From NCBI GenBank assembly GCA_019802505.1, contig JAFMOC010000787.1, positions 310,001-374,000 of the forward strand: DNA of 64,000 bases, given 5' to 3'. This DNA comes from Corydoras sp. C115. Taxonomy: Eukaryota > Chordata > Actinopteri > Siluriformes > Callichthyidae. This document shows positions 10,615 through 20,397 of the stretch, piece by piece. The notes under the pieces were generated by a model. That model was not told the DNA's origin, made no database searches, and was given only the letters and a program-made list of their open reading frames with translations. How positions within the stretch are numbered: position 1 is the first letter of the stretch; the number at the start of each line of letters is the position of its first letter. A program made the position numbers and the translations under genes.

Positions 10615-11660
10615 CAATAAATGCGTTTTTAATCTAATTTTAAAGACTGATTGAGTGATTCTGAATCATGAACGGTAACTGGAAGGCTATTCTAAAGTTG
10701 AGGAGAGAACGTGGGAGAATGCTCTTCCACCAGCAGGAATATTATTTTTTCTAGGAGCTAAAAGCACACCAGCACCTTGAGATCTAAACTCACGTTTTGG
10801 TTTATTCATTTGAATCAGCTCACTCAGATACTGTGGAACCTAATTATGTAGAATTTTATGTTATCAATAAAATTTTGTACTCAATACCAAACTGAACTTA
10901 ACTTAACCAGTGTAAGCTTTGTTTATTTTGTCTTTGGGTCCAACCAGTGGTGTTTTTAGGATTTAGAAACATCAGGGGCTTTAGCCCAGTTCCCTTATTC
11001 CCCCTTTGTCCTCTTTAAAAAATGCCATTTCATTGTATTGTATTTATCCATTTTCAAACTGTTATTACATCATTTTGTTTGATCATTTATTAGGTATATT
11101 GGATAAAAAAAAACATATGAAATATGTCTGTCAGCAGTGGATAGCACATTCAGTTGTAATAAATAATGATTCTGGCTGAAATTTTTTGAATAAACGAATC
11201 TGAGCTTCTGCAAAAAAGTATGAATTTGTTTTACGAGTCCGTCGCAGATGAAACAGTTTTAAAAAGGTTTTGTTTTAAATAACGTAACTTTGAGACAGTT
11301 TGCGCCTTAAGAAAAATTCTGACGGTTTATGAAAGCTGAGAAGCTGCTCTTTACAGCCAACATACAGTTATTACGGTAACTTTACTCCCAATACTTGCGA
11401 AAAATATCTGTCTCCCTCACAAACACACAAACACACACAAAGGTGCTTGGAAACACAAACAGCTGACGGTGGCTCCATCATACGGTCCCACTGCTGGAGG
11501 AGAGGCTGCAGAGAAAGCTGCTCTTATTTGATCCGGGGCTACTGACCAAACATCCTGGACTATAGCCCCGAAAGCCCAGGTCTAACGACGCCCCTGGGTT
11601 CAACTATTAGAACATCAGTTTAATCAGAATTTAGCAGTCCACATTTTAACAAATCGACTG
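10615..11660 (-). mobile_element. L2 LINE fragment interrupted by a hAT-like MITE
   Basis: The minus-strand sequence matches the ORF2 C-terminal part of the L2 at 2282-2930. It is contiguous from 10615 to 10936 and resumes from 11605 to about 11660 after the MITE. Internal deletions leave no open frame. The MITE removed in silico restores the L2 string tttgggtccaactatta. Confidence 0.75.
10945..11596. mobile_element. hAT-like MITE (652 bp) with 8-bp target duplication
   Basis: Begins cagtggtgtttttagg and ends gacgacgcccctg style sequence (acgacgcccctg), with subterminal inverted ggggctttagccc / ggggctatagcccc motifs. It is flanked by ggtccaac (10937-10944) and ggttcaac (11597-11604), an 8-bp duplication with one mismatch, typical of hAT transposons. 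No transposase is encoded. A shorter relative is at 30278-30609. Confidence 0.75.
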
Positions 11661-11716
11661 TGTGTGTGTGTGTTTGTGTGTATAAATGTGTGTGTATGTG
11701 TGAGAGAGAGCACGAG

Positions 11717-11760
<44 letters not shown>

Positions 11761-11885
11761 TATAATTGTGTGTGTGTGTTTTTTTTGTATAATTGTCTTT
11801 GTGTGTGTTTGTTTGTTTGTATAATTGTGTGTGTGCTTGTGTGTGTGTCTGTGTGTATATGAGAGAGAGAGCGAGAGTGAGAGAG
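11660..11885. repeat. (GT)n-rich tract before an LRR exon
   Basis: Imperfect GT repeats with GA-rich interruptions, about 225 bp, immediately upstream of the conserved intron end (gtagttctgatgtat) of the next LRR exon. Confidence 0.85.
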
Positions 11886-11927
11886 TGTGTGTAATGTAGT
11901 TCTGATGTATAATTAATTCTCTCTCAG

Positions 11928-12101
11928 GTTGAGACGTTGTTCTCTATCAGGTGAAAGTTGTTCAGTTCTATCTTCAGTTCTCGGTTCTGGTTCCTGCAGT
12001 CTGATAGAACTGGAAGTGAGTGGAAATAAATTGTATGATTCAGGAGTGGAGTCTCTCTGTACTGCACTGAAACAACCAGAGTGTAAACTGAAGATACTGA
12101 G
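11928..12101 (+). CDS. NLR-type LRR exon (locus 1)
   Basis: A 174-bp phase 2-2 exon between acceptor ttctctctcag and donor gtaaca. It encodes 58 residues starting LRRCSLSGESCS and ending PECKLKILR, with the strand segment LIELEVSGNKL. It differs from the other four LRR exons mainly at the residues after LSGES-type invariant sequence, namely the R-R pair at the start, V-S-G before N, and K-L-Y after it, positions expected on the concave LRR face. Role inferred: part of the ligand-sensing LRR domain of an NLR protein, spliced between the exons at 6768 and 12723. The 3' end of the exon is partly duplicated just downstream (12133-12262). Confidence 0.82.
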
Positions 12102-12132
12102 GTAACAACACACAGACACACACACACACACC

Positions 12133-12175
12133 AACATACTGACACAACCAGAGTGTAAACTGAAGATACTGAGGT

Positions 12176-12217
<42 letters not shown>

Positions 12218-12262
12218 TAACACACACATACATATTGACACAACCAGAGTGTAAACTGAACA
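12133..12262 (+). repeat. Two extra partial copies of the LRR exon 3' end
   Basis: The last 35-40 bases of the preceding exon recur at about 12138-12176, including the splice donor (gatactgaggtaaac), and again at about 12235-12262, ending within the exon sequence (aactgaacatagtg). The copies are separated by (CA)n tracts. They have no acceptor, so they are not full exons, but the first retains a usable-looking donor. They probably arose by slippage or unequal exchange among CA repeats. Confidence 0.8.
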
Positions 12263-12265
12263 TAG

Positions 12266-12564
12266 TGTCGGTGAGAAAGTTGATCAAAAACTTTTTCCAT
12301 TGCTGCCATGGCGACCAGCAAAAACACTGAGAATCATGAAAAGTGTTGTTGCACACACTACACCCACACATCATTACTCTCACTGACACACACTCAAACA
12401 TTAAAAGCGTTTTGTTTTTATTATTTTTTTAGTTCAATCATGCAGAAATCTCATTTACACACCGCTCACTCACGTCTTCGCATGCATACAAAGAAAAGAG
12501 AGAGAGAGAGACTTGTGTTCGTAAGTGTGTGGAAACCAGGAGTAAAGTGTGTGAGAAAAAGAGA

Positions 12565-12600
<36 letters not shown>

Positions 12601-12619
12601 AAGTTTGTATGAGTATGTT

Positions 12620-12679
<60 letters not shown>

Positions 12680-12722
12680 TGTGTAATGTTGTAGTTCTGA
12701 TGTATCATTATTTCTCTCTCAG
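12266..12722. other. Intron segment shared with locus 2, with GA/GT microsatellites
   Basis: Bases 12266-12400 (agttgatcaaaaactttttc … cacacactcaaaca) match 61735-61840 upstream of the locus 2 exon at 62109 at high identity, followed in both places by microsatellites and then an LRR exon. It records duplication of exon plus upstream intron. (GT)n fills 12560-12690. Confidence 0.75.
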
Positions 12723-12896
12723 GTTGAGTTGTTGTTCTCTATCAGGTGAAAGTTGTTCAGTTCTATCTTCAGTTCTCAGTTCTGGTTCCTTCAGTCTGAT
12801 AGAACTGGAACTGAGTCACAATAAACTGGAGGATTCAGGAGTGAAGTCTCTCTGTACTGCACTGACACAACCAGAGTGTAAACTGAACATACTGAG
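12723..12896 (+). CDS. NLR-type LRR exon (locus 1)
   Basis: A 174-bp phase 2-2 exon; acceptor ctctctcag, donor gtaaca. The translation starts LSCCSLSGESCS and ends PECKLNILR, with strand segment LIELELSHNKL. It contains two LRR units of the ribonuclease-inhibitor type. In order and phase it can splice to the terminal exon at 25568 across a 12.7-kb intron filled with transposons. Downstream sequence (13060-13130, 14225-14450) is the same cassette that follows the exon at 6768, so the two exons are products of a tandem duplication. One substitution, S-F-S in place of S-C-S in the middle of the exon (SSGSFSLIE), replaces a cysteine conserved in the other copies. Confidence 0.82.
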
Positions 12897-13139
12897 GTAA
12901 CATCACACACATACATACAAGAGAGAAAGTGTGTGTGTGTGTGTGTGCGTGCGTGCATGATAATGACAGTGAGTGAAATTAATCAATGTGTGAGAGTGCA
13001 TGTGTGCATGAGAAAGTGTGTGATTGTCTGCGTGAGTATGAAAGAGAGAGAATGTGTGTTTCCTAGTTCTAAGAGTAGGTTGCTTCTCTGAAATCTGGAA
13101 CCAAGGTCTTATAAAACCAATCTATAAAATAAAAAAAAT

Positions 13140-14220
13140 AAAACATGTTGCAATTACGGCTGAAGTCTCTTCAGGTGGGCTACATGCAAGAGAAGGCCAT
13201 GTTGGTTCTCGAGCTTAGGGAGTCCACAGACAGGTCAGTAAGGAATGCTCATGCCAAGGTTCTGACTGGCCGTAAGTGGAATGCCCAGACCAAAGTTGAC
13301 CAAGCTATCAGTCGCCTGCAACATCAGGAGATCGTGGGTCCAGGTGGGAAGATCAGGTCTGGTTCTGGTTCTGGTGGTCAGTCAGTCAGAGTGACGAAGA
13401 TCCCACAGGCAAGACTCAGCCTCCTGATCCGCTCAACATATGACACACTTCCATGCCCTCGAAACCTCCACCAGTGGTTCAGGAGTGACGACTATTGTGC
13501 TCTCTGCAATGCTCCGAACATAAGCCTCCGGCACATTCTGTCAGGCTGTAATATCGTGCTCTCACAGGGACGCTATAGATGGAGCCACGACCAAGTCCTG
13601 AGGAAGTTAGCCGAAGTGCTGGAGGAGTGTTGACAGGGAGGAAAAACAACCAGAGGACCTCACCATCTTTGTTCCAGAGGGAGGGGTCAGGAGATTAAGA
13701 GAAACACCAAGGCTCTTTTCCCCTGACCAGGAGTGGAGAATAAGAGTCAACCTTGATAGAAAGTTTCAGTTCCCCACGGAGATCTTTCCGGCCAGACATA
13801 GTTGTGTGGTCAAACAAGGCAAGAGCGGTGATCCTCATCAAACTCACAGTGCCCATGGAGGATGCTTCATGGGTGTATCAATTACACGCCTCGTGGGGGA
13901 TGTAGGGATCACTGGAGGAAAGCTCAAGAAGGCTACAAAGGCCCTGGCAGGGGAGGCTGAAAAAGGGAGCTTTTGGCCCTGGCTTAGGAGGAAGGATAAA
14001 GCTTGGGGGAAGAACACCTAACCCCAGACAATAGCTGCAGGGAAAACACTCACCAGCTGCAGGGGGTGACAGGGAGACGTCCCTGTCACTGCTCCACCAC
14101 CAGGATACATACCAGAACTAAAGGAGCGAAACGTTAGTGAATGGTGGTTTCTGGCTGATGACCCTGCAGCTGACCCATGGGAGGTGCGACAGGCAGCAAT
14201 GCCCAGCAGGTTTTAACAGC
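13140..14220 (+). mobile_element. Retroelement C-terminal fragment: CCHC motif and restriction-like endonuclease motif
   Basis: An open frame at 13145-13633 ends with CALCNAPNISLRHILSGC, a C-x2-C-x(n)-H-x4-C pattern, followed by GRYRWSHDQVL. After a frameshift near 13640, 13795-13860 read RPDIVVWSN…ILIKLTVP in the frame beginning at 13795, the P-D…x-K/L-T-V-P pattern I know from related fish retroelements, where the residue at the K position is usually E. The frame shifts again to ALAGEAEKGSFWPWLRR and a stop at 14021. This resembles the C-terminal nuclease region of R2/Rex6-type elements; no RT is present. It interrupts the LINE fragment of the cassette (ctataaa at about 13125 and ataaaagtgg at 14230), so it is a nested insertion. 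Confidence 0.5.
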
Positions 14221-14224
14221 TACC

Positions 14225-14453
14225 TGTATAATCCCATAAAAGTGGAGATAAATCCTACCCTAAGAATTAGTGGGGCATCTGAAAAAGTTATTCTGTAATC
14301 TCATCAACTCAGGATTGTTAAACTTCTTTACAGAACACAATGTCCTGAGTAAAAGTCAGAGTGGATTTCTACCAAATTAAAACACAACCAATCACATTCA
14401 CACTCTGCACTGTGGAGCTCAAACGCTGACATAAGTATTTAAATCAGAATTTA
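14225..14453 (+). mobile_element. Cassette LINE fragment, right half
   Basis: Continues the RT remnant interrupted at 13130; collinear with 7320-7495 and 53595-53735. From 14385 to 14440 it matches 9866-9920, the continuation of the locus 1 cassette (caatcacattcacactctgc). Confidence 0.6.
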
Positions 14454-14810
14454 TTTATTTATTCATTAATTCATTATCTTCTGCTTTATCCTATATTAGG
14501 GTTGCGGGGGTTGTTCCCCATGCCCATCCAGGGGAGAACGCCTCGGGCGCTGGGCAGATACACCCAGGATAGGGCGTCAATCTATTGCTGGGCACACACT
14601 CACACACACAAACACACTCTATATGGGTCAATTTGGAGAACTCAATTGACTTGATCCATGTTTTTGGACTGTGGAAGGAAACCGGAGAACCCGGAGGAAA
14701 CCCACACGGACACGGGGAGAACATGGAAACTCCACCCAGATGGGGATTCGAACCGGGAATCCCTAGTGCTGAGAGGAGAACGTGCTAACCACTAAGCCAC
14801 CGTGCCGCCC
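14454..14810 (-). mobile_element. Mermaid/DANA-like tRNA-derived SINE
   Basis: On the minus strand it begins gggcggcacggtggcttag, with an RNA polymerase III box A-like block (TGGCTTAGTGGTTAG) and box B (GGTTCGAATCC), and ends with an (ATGA/ATAA)n tail. A perfect 14-bp target duplication, taaatcagaattta, flanks it at 14440-14453 and 14811-14824. It is the clearest SINE insertion in the window and is likely young. Confidence 0.9.
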
Positions 14811-14829
14811 TAAATCAGAATTTAGTTTA

Positions 14830-15925
14830 TTTTAAATATTTAGGGGGAAGAAAAAAAAAGTACCCTTACATTACATTTTTTTTTTTAGCATTTTTACATT
14901 AATACAAGGCATTCCCCTATTTTTCCAAAATTATAAACCATTTTTACATGAATGAAAAGAACAACAAATACAAAAAAAAAGAAAACAAACACCCTACTGT
15001 CACAGGTGCCTATGGCACCTGTCCCTCGTTTGTGTCCTTAATTGTTTCAGTTGGGTGATTGGTTTGTTTTGTTCACGTGTTTAGTTCCTTTTGTATTTAT
15101 TCTGAGTTTTCCTTCTCTTCGCGCACGTCTTTATTTTGTGGTTTATATACCCAATGTTATGTTGTTTGTTTGTTCCCCATTTTTGTTGGTGTCCCTACAC
15201 CAATTTTTATTAAATTATACATTTTGGCTTTTATCCCGGTGTTTGGACTCTCCTTCCGCGTTCAACCACGTTACGGCGCTACACATCTTCTCCGTGTAGG
15301 TCGTAAGTCCGTGGGAGCATTCCTCTGACCCACGCACGCATTCTTCCCCACGTGGTCGGTACCCGGGAGCGCTCACTAGGCGCGAGCGGCTGAACGCAGC
15401 AACTCCGCGTTAGCCGCCCTCCTCCCGGGGAAGAACGGACAGCCTCTAACACCTACACACATCCAACGATGTTTTGTTATACATACCTACTAAAATTTAA
15501 GCATTACATATTTAAGTATAATAGTATTATTACTAAGACCAACAGTCATTTGGTCTTATTAGTTGAATGTACTCAATAAATTTTTTCCATAACTGAATAA
15601 ATTTACCTTGCATATTAAGAGAGGAAGATAATTTTTCCATTACATATATCTCGTGAGTTATATCTAACCATTCATCAATAGTGGGAGGCACAGAACTTAA
15701 CCATCTCCTTGTTATCGCTTTCTTGCTGGCTACTAGGAGAGCAAGCATTAGTTTCTTATCCTTTCCATTTAGTGGTAAAGTAGAGATACCACCCAGGTAC
15801 AGACCTTCACACATAAATGGGATTTCACACTCAAAAATTTGTTCCATATTCCTGCGTATGTCCTTCCAATATGGGACAAGAATTTTTCAATTCCAAAATA
15901 TATGTGTTACACAAGCGCTGTCCGT
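14830..15925 (-). mobile_element. L1-group LINE 3' fragment, interrupted by a solo LTR
   Basis: The minus-strand frame 15847-15533 and flanking codons encode the L1 ORF2 C-terminus (ALLVASKKAITRRWLSS, PPTIDEWLDI, EIYVMEKL), preceded around 15930-15880 by ACVTHIFWNWKI. 3'UTR-like sequence extends to about 14840 and is split by the solo LTR at 14998-15451. The RT part of the element is absent; the endonuclease part is found at 18540-19260 beyond an LTR element. Confidence 0.75.
14998..15451 (+). mobile_element. Solo LTR (family starting TGTCACAGGTGCC)
   Basis: A 454-bp solo LTR starting TGTCACAGGTGCC and ending CCTCTAACA. A perfect 5-bp target duplication, cctac, lies at 14993-14997 and 15452-15456. 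The polyadenylation signal may be ATTAAA near 15210. Same family and length as the LTRs of the element at 7853-9858. Confidence 0.82.
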
Positions 15926-18530
15926 CCAACGGAGGTGAGGTATTCGCAGAGCGAAAAAGCAAGCCAGGCGACCAGGTAAGGGCAAAGAAAGGTCTTTATT
16001 TACGGATCAGCAGGAACACGCTGAAAGCACGGCGGAACGTGCCGGGAGCAAACAAAACAAAAACCGAAACGAGCAAAAACCACCCAAAACGTAACATAAG
16101 CACAAAATGCATATACATATGATTAGGTAGGACCCAATCCCAAGCCTCGGGGATGGGCCCTACCTACGGGAACCATGAACGGCCAAATCCGAAACTAGAA
16201 AACAGGGGGGAGTGGCCTAGCACTCCCAACCCCGACATATCGCCCCCCAAAACAACCAGGGGGACATAGCCACCCGGGGAAAAGAAGAAAAAAAAAAACA
16301 AAGGGGACCCGGGTCCCTCTGGGGCCCTATGAGGACGCGACGGCGGCGAGGCCTGTATGAGGGCACGAGGGCGACGTGGACGCTAAAGCGCCGAGGTATT
16401 TCGAGCTCGCGGAAGCAATGTGGCCTTTTGAGGGCACGAGGGCGGCGTCGCCTCTTGAGGGCACTAAGGCGATGCGGCCTCTTGAGGGCACGAGGGCGGC
16501 GACGCCTTTTGGGGGCCATAAGGCGGCGCGGTGATTTGAGAGCGCAAGGGCAACGTGACCCCTTGCGGATGTGGGGGCGACATGACCCCTTGAGGATGCG
16601 GGGGCGAAGTGACCCTTTGAGAGCGCAAGGGCGATGTGACCCTTTGAGGATGCGGGGGCGACGTGACTCTTTGAGGATGCGGGGGCGACGTGACCCTTTG
16701 AGAGCGCAGAGCCAACCTGACCCTTTGAGAGCGCGAGGACGACGTGACCCTTTGAGGATGCGGGGACGGCGTGACCCTTTGAGGATGCGGGGACGGCGTG
16801 ACCCTTTGAGAGCGTGAGGGCGATGTGACCCTTTGAGAGTGTGAGGGCGACGTGACCTTTTGAGGATGCGGGGGCAACATGACCCATCTGAGAGCGCCAG
16901 GGCGACATGACCCTTTGAGACCGTGAGGACGACATGACCCTTTGAGGATGCGATTACACCGTGACCCCTTGAGAGCGCGAGGGCGACATTACCCTTTGAG
17001 GATGCGGGGACGCCGTGACCCATTGAGAGCGCGAGGGCGACGTGACCTTTTGAGGATGCAGGAACGCCGTGACCCATTGAGAGCGCGACTTGTAGGCTCA
17101 GACACCGGAGAGACTCCCGCGGACTCAGGTGCTGGAGAGAACAACGCGGACTCAGGTACAGGAGAGAACAACGCAGACTCAGGTGCTGGAGAGGCTATCG
17201 CGGACTCAGGTGCTGGAAAGAACAACGCGGACTCAGCTACAGGAGAGCACAACGCAGACTCAGGTACTGGAGAGGCTAGTGCGGACTCAGGTGCTGGAGA
17301 AGCTAACGTGGACTCAGGTGCTGGAGAGGCTAACGCAGACTCAGGTGCTAGAGAGGATAACGCGGACTCAGGTGCTGGAGAGGCTAATGCGGACTCAGGT
17401 GCTGGAAGGAGAGCGACTGCAGGGGCAACCGGGGTACACGCGACCGCAGGGGTGACCCGAGTAGATGCGAGCGTAGCACAGTCTTTGTCCATCAGCTGGG
17501 TGTCCGTCATAGAGTCCCATGTCTCCTGAGCGGCTTTCAAACTGTCTAGTACGGAGGGCACCTTGTCCGGAGCGGGTGGCACATTGTCCAGAGTGGAGAG
17601 CAGACTGTTTTGAGCGGGTGGAAGACTGTTCAGAGCGGGAAGTGGATGGTTCCGAACAAGGGGCAAACAGTCCAGTGCGGGTGAATTACGGTCCAGTGCG
17701 GGTGAGGTATGGTCCAGAGCGGTGGCTAACTGGTCCTGAGTGGGGACCATAGACGACCACAGCCTCCTCAACGGACCACTGGACTGCAACCCAGGTGATG
17801 CGCTGGACACCTCGCCTAGTCTCCCAGCCTCTTTCTTCTCCGCCTCCTGGACACAAAAAGAGAGAGCCAGTACCACAGCAACCCCATATAGTAATAGGTC
17901 CTGGTCTACCGAGCAACGGACACAACCTGAACGGATCACAGATGGCTCGGGATGGGACGCGACTGATGCAGACTGGAACCCGTAGCCCGAATCGATGCTC
18001 CGAACTCTGCAAGGCGTGCTGATGGCGCGGCGCGGATCACTAATGAAAAGCGGCGGAACGCTGATGATGAGCGGCGGATCGTTGATGGTGCGCGGATTAC
18101 CGGCGGAGCGGGGTGGCTCGCGGAGCAGCACACTGACGGCTAGCGGCGGAACACTGGCGGTGAGTCGTTGGCGGCGCGCGGCAGGTTGCTGACGGCATGC
18201 GGCGGATCACGGGATGGATTACCGGCGGAGCGGGGTGCGGCACGCTGACGGCTAGCAACGGAACACCGCCATGTAGAAACACTCGCGAAGCGGATGACCG
18301 AAGGGAGGGATGGTGCGGTTCGTGCCGCGGCTCGTGCAGCGGCTCGCAGGGCGGATCACTGGTTCGGCGGCTGTGAGGATGATTGCTCACGACGCGGAGC
18401 GGCATGTTGGCGGCTCGCAGCGGCATACAGACGGAGCGGGATGGCTCGAGCGGCGGTACGAAAAGCGACTCGCCAGCGGTGTAGAGTGGGTTACAGGCTG
18501 AGGACACGCTGAAGACAAGCGGCGGAAATT
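15919..18530 (-). mobile_element. Non-autonomous LTR retroelement, 5'-truncated, with tandem-repeat interior
   Basis: On the minus strand a 3' LTR occupies 16237-15919 (TGTCGGGG … GGACA), preceded by a G-rich polypurine tract and gata. It belongs to the family of the complete element at 37508-41669 (shared gtaggtagg…ccc and ttacctggtcgcctggct blocks). The interior has no gag, RT or integrase. It carries two 27-bp tandem arrays (about 16550-17080 and 17110-17410) read as 9-residue units, and a stretch near 17850-17780 related to the 40080-40250 part of the complete element. No 5' LTR is visible before L1 sequence resumes at about 18540. Confidence 0.65.
16550..17410. repeat. Two 27-bp tandem arrays inside an LTR element
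   Basis: The first array repeats cgtgaccctttgaggatgcg-type units of 27 bp (16550-17080); the second repeats gctggagaggctaacgcgga-type units of 27 bp (17110-17410). Both keep period 27 = 9 codons, so they stay open in several frames on both strands (minus-strand units GSRRPRILK and SALASPAPE). The long frames here are products of this periodicity. Confidence 0.85.
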
Positions 18531-18539
18531 TTTGAGTGG

Positions 18540-19260
18540 GAGGTAATGGCAAAGATCTTGCCCCTCAGCTTTTAATGCGTCCCACAATATAGGATGGGTC
18601 ACCTCCCCATTGTTGTTTATTTCTAAATATGTATTTATTTTGGTTTTTAATTGTTCTTTAACATGTGGTTTATTCAGTATATTTGAGTTTAACTGTCAAA
18701 GCATAGATCGGTGCCTCTTATTCACATACAGGGACATATATACAGGGCTGTGATCAGAGATATCATTAATCCTATAGAACATTTATCTACTCTATACAGG
18801 TCTCTGCCGAACATAAAAAATTGTTCAATCTAGAATAGGTATCGTGAGGGGGAGAATAATATGTATAATCCCTACATAATGGATTTTGTTCCCTCCAAAC
18901 ATCTATGATCCCCATTTCCTCCATTAGCAGAGCCAGCCTTTAACTAATTGGCTTTGATTTCAATTCTTGATGTACATGAGAAGAATCTAGTCTTTGATTC
19001 AGACGTATATTCATGTTCCCTCCGCAAATTAAAACCCCCTCTGCCTTTGTGACCATTAAATCAAACACTTCTCTGTAGAAATTCCAGGCGCTGCATGGCG
19101 ATGCACACACATTCAAAACACTCATTAATGCCCCATCCACTTTTCCAATAATCATCACATATCTGCCTTCTTTATCTCGAACCACGGATATATGTTCATA
19201 ATTCAACGTTTTGTGTAGCAGTATTGCTACACCCCTCTTGTGCCCTAACCTATACTGGGA
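18540..19260 (-). mobile_element. L1-group LINE endonuclease fragment
   Basis: The minus-strand translation of 19206-18940 reads like the L1 endonuclease (VRDKEGRYVMIIGK, GVLICGGNMNIRLNQRLDSS, where GGDLN is canonical). Downstream at about 18600-18545 is THPILWDALKAEGQ, from the region between endonuclease and RT. The rest is replaced by the LTR element at 15919-18530. It probably belonged to the same L1 as 14830-15925, with the RT part lost. Confidence 0.72.
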
Positions 19261-19699
19261 TGAGAATATTTGTTTAAAACCTCCTCTAGTTTAGCATGCT
19301 CCATGTTATTGAGATGTGTCTCTTTCTTTAGTTTGGATATAATCCTTCCTCTCTTAGATTGAGTACTCCATTCACAGATTGAGTACTCCATTCACATTAA
19401 GTGACATTATTTTAAAAGTTTCCATTACTTTTTTTGTTGTCATGTATAGTCATACCCTGTTCTTTAACAACCGAAATAGGTACATAAACCCAAAGCAGTT
19501 CACTTGTAGTGTAAATTAGTAAAACAAACTTTTTGTAACAAATTAACAAAGTAACTTCCTTCGCTGAGGTCACTTTTATGACCTTGTGTGAGCCAAACAA
19601 TAGCTCCCAGGGAAAACCACTCTATAATGATTGAGAGGGCCCTTAATCATGGCATTATCCGGAAGCTCTGTCTAAACCTTTGATACCTTGATCATATGT
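19261..19699. other. Non-genic, probable L1 5' region with a hairpin
   Basis: No coding features recognised. Minus-strand L1-like sequence may extend to about 19400. A perfect inverted repeat (cctttgatacc / ggtatcaaagg, arms 19677-19687 and 19700-19710, 12-nt loop) lies just before the next LINE. Confidence 0.4.
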
Positions 19700-20309
19700 G
19701 GTATCAAAGGTCCTTCCTGTGCGCCGCAGGAGTGGCAGCACATCTCAGCAGCTCCTGCTCATGACTGAGCATTTTCACATTATACTTTTAATCTTTATCT
19801 TTAATTCTTTCTTTCTATACACTCTTTTTATATTTTCTATATTCTTTCCACTCTGCTGTTTTTGTTTCCGTAAATTTTTCGCAAATTTTTAAAAATGAGG
19901 ACTAGGGCTTTGGAGGTTGTTTTGGTTCTTGTGCTGCTTTTGTCCTTTGTTTTGACCGTGTCTGCAGACCCGACATGGAGCCTCGGATCCATCGTTTACA
20001 CACGGGATCAGTTACTGGCTCTTCGGAACACAGCGGTGTTACCCGACATGCGAGCCAACATCCCCCGCGAGCTGAGGAGGAAGAGACGGGGATGCCGTGC
20101 CGGAGTTCTACGTCACGCCAGGAGAAGACAGTATAGACCGGTTCTCCCCTCCATCATCATGGGAAACGTAAGATCTCTTTCCAATAAGATGGATGAGCTA
20201 ACGGCACTCACCCGGCACGACAGAGACTATTGTGAGTGTAGCATCATGCTGTTTACGGAGACGTGGCTAACGCCACTAACATTGGACACGGTCATCTCTA
20301 TGGACGGCT

Positions 20310-20397
20310 TTATTTTTTATGTTTTATCTTTTTGTAAAGCACTTTGTGGCCTGTGCCTATGAAAAGTGCTATATAAATAAAGTTTACTTACTTACTT
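20310..20397 (+). mobile_element. Short LINE 3'-tail insertion inside another LINE
   Basis: About 88 bp (gtaaagcactttgtggcctg … gtgctatataaataaag, then (ttac)n) interrupts the endonuclease frame between the codons for SMDGF and a downstream continuation at 20398. It looks like a 5'-truncated LINE or SINE insertion consisting only of the tail. Confidence 0.6.

Noticed and set aside
13806..14021. 71-codon frame as an independent small gene.
   Set aside because: It is a frame-shifted continuation of the retroelement C-terminal fragment.
16217..17529. Several overlapping long open frames on both strands as possible Arg/Pro-rich proteins.
   Set aside because: They result from 27-bp tandem arrays within an LTR element, are open in multiple frames, and have no domain.
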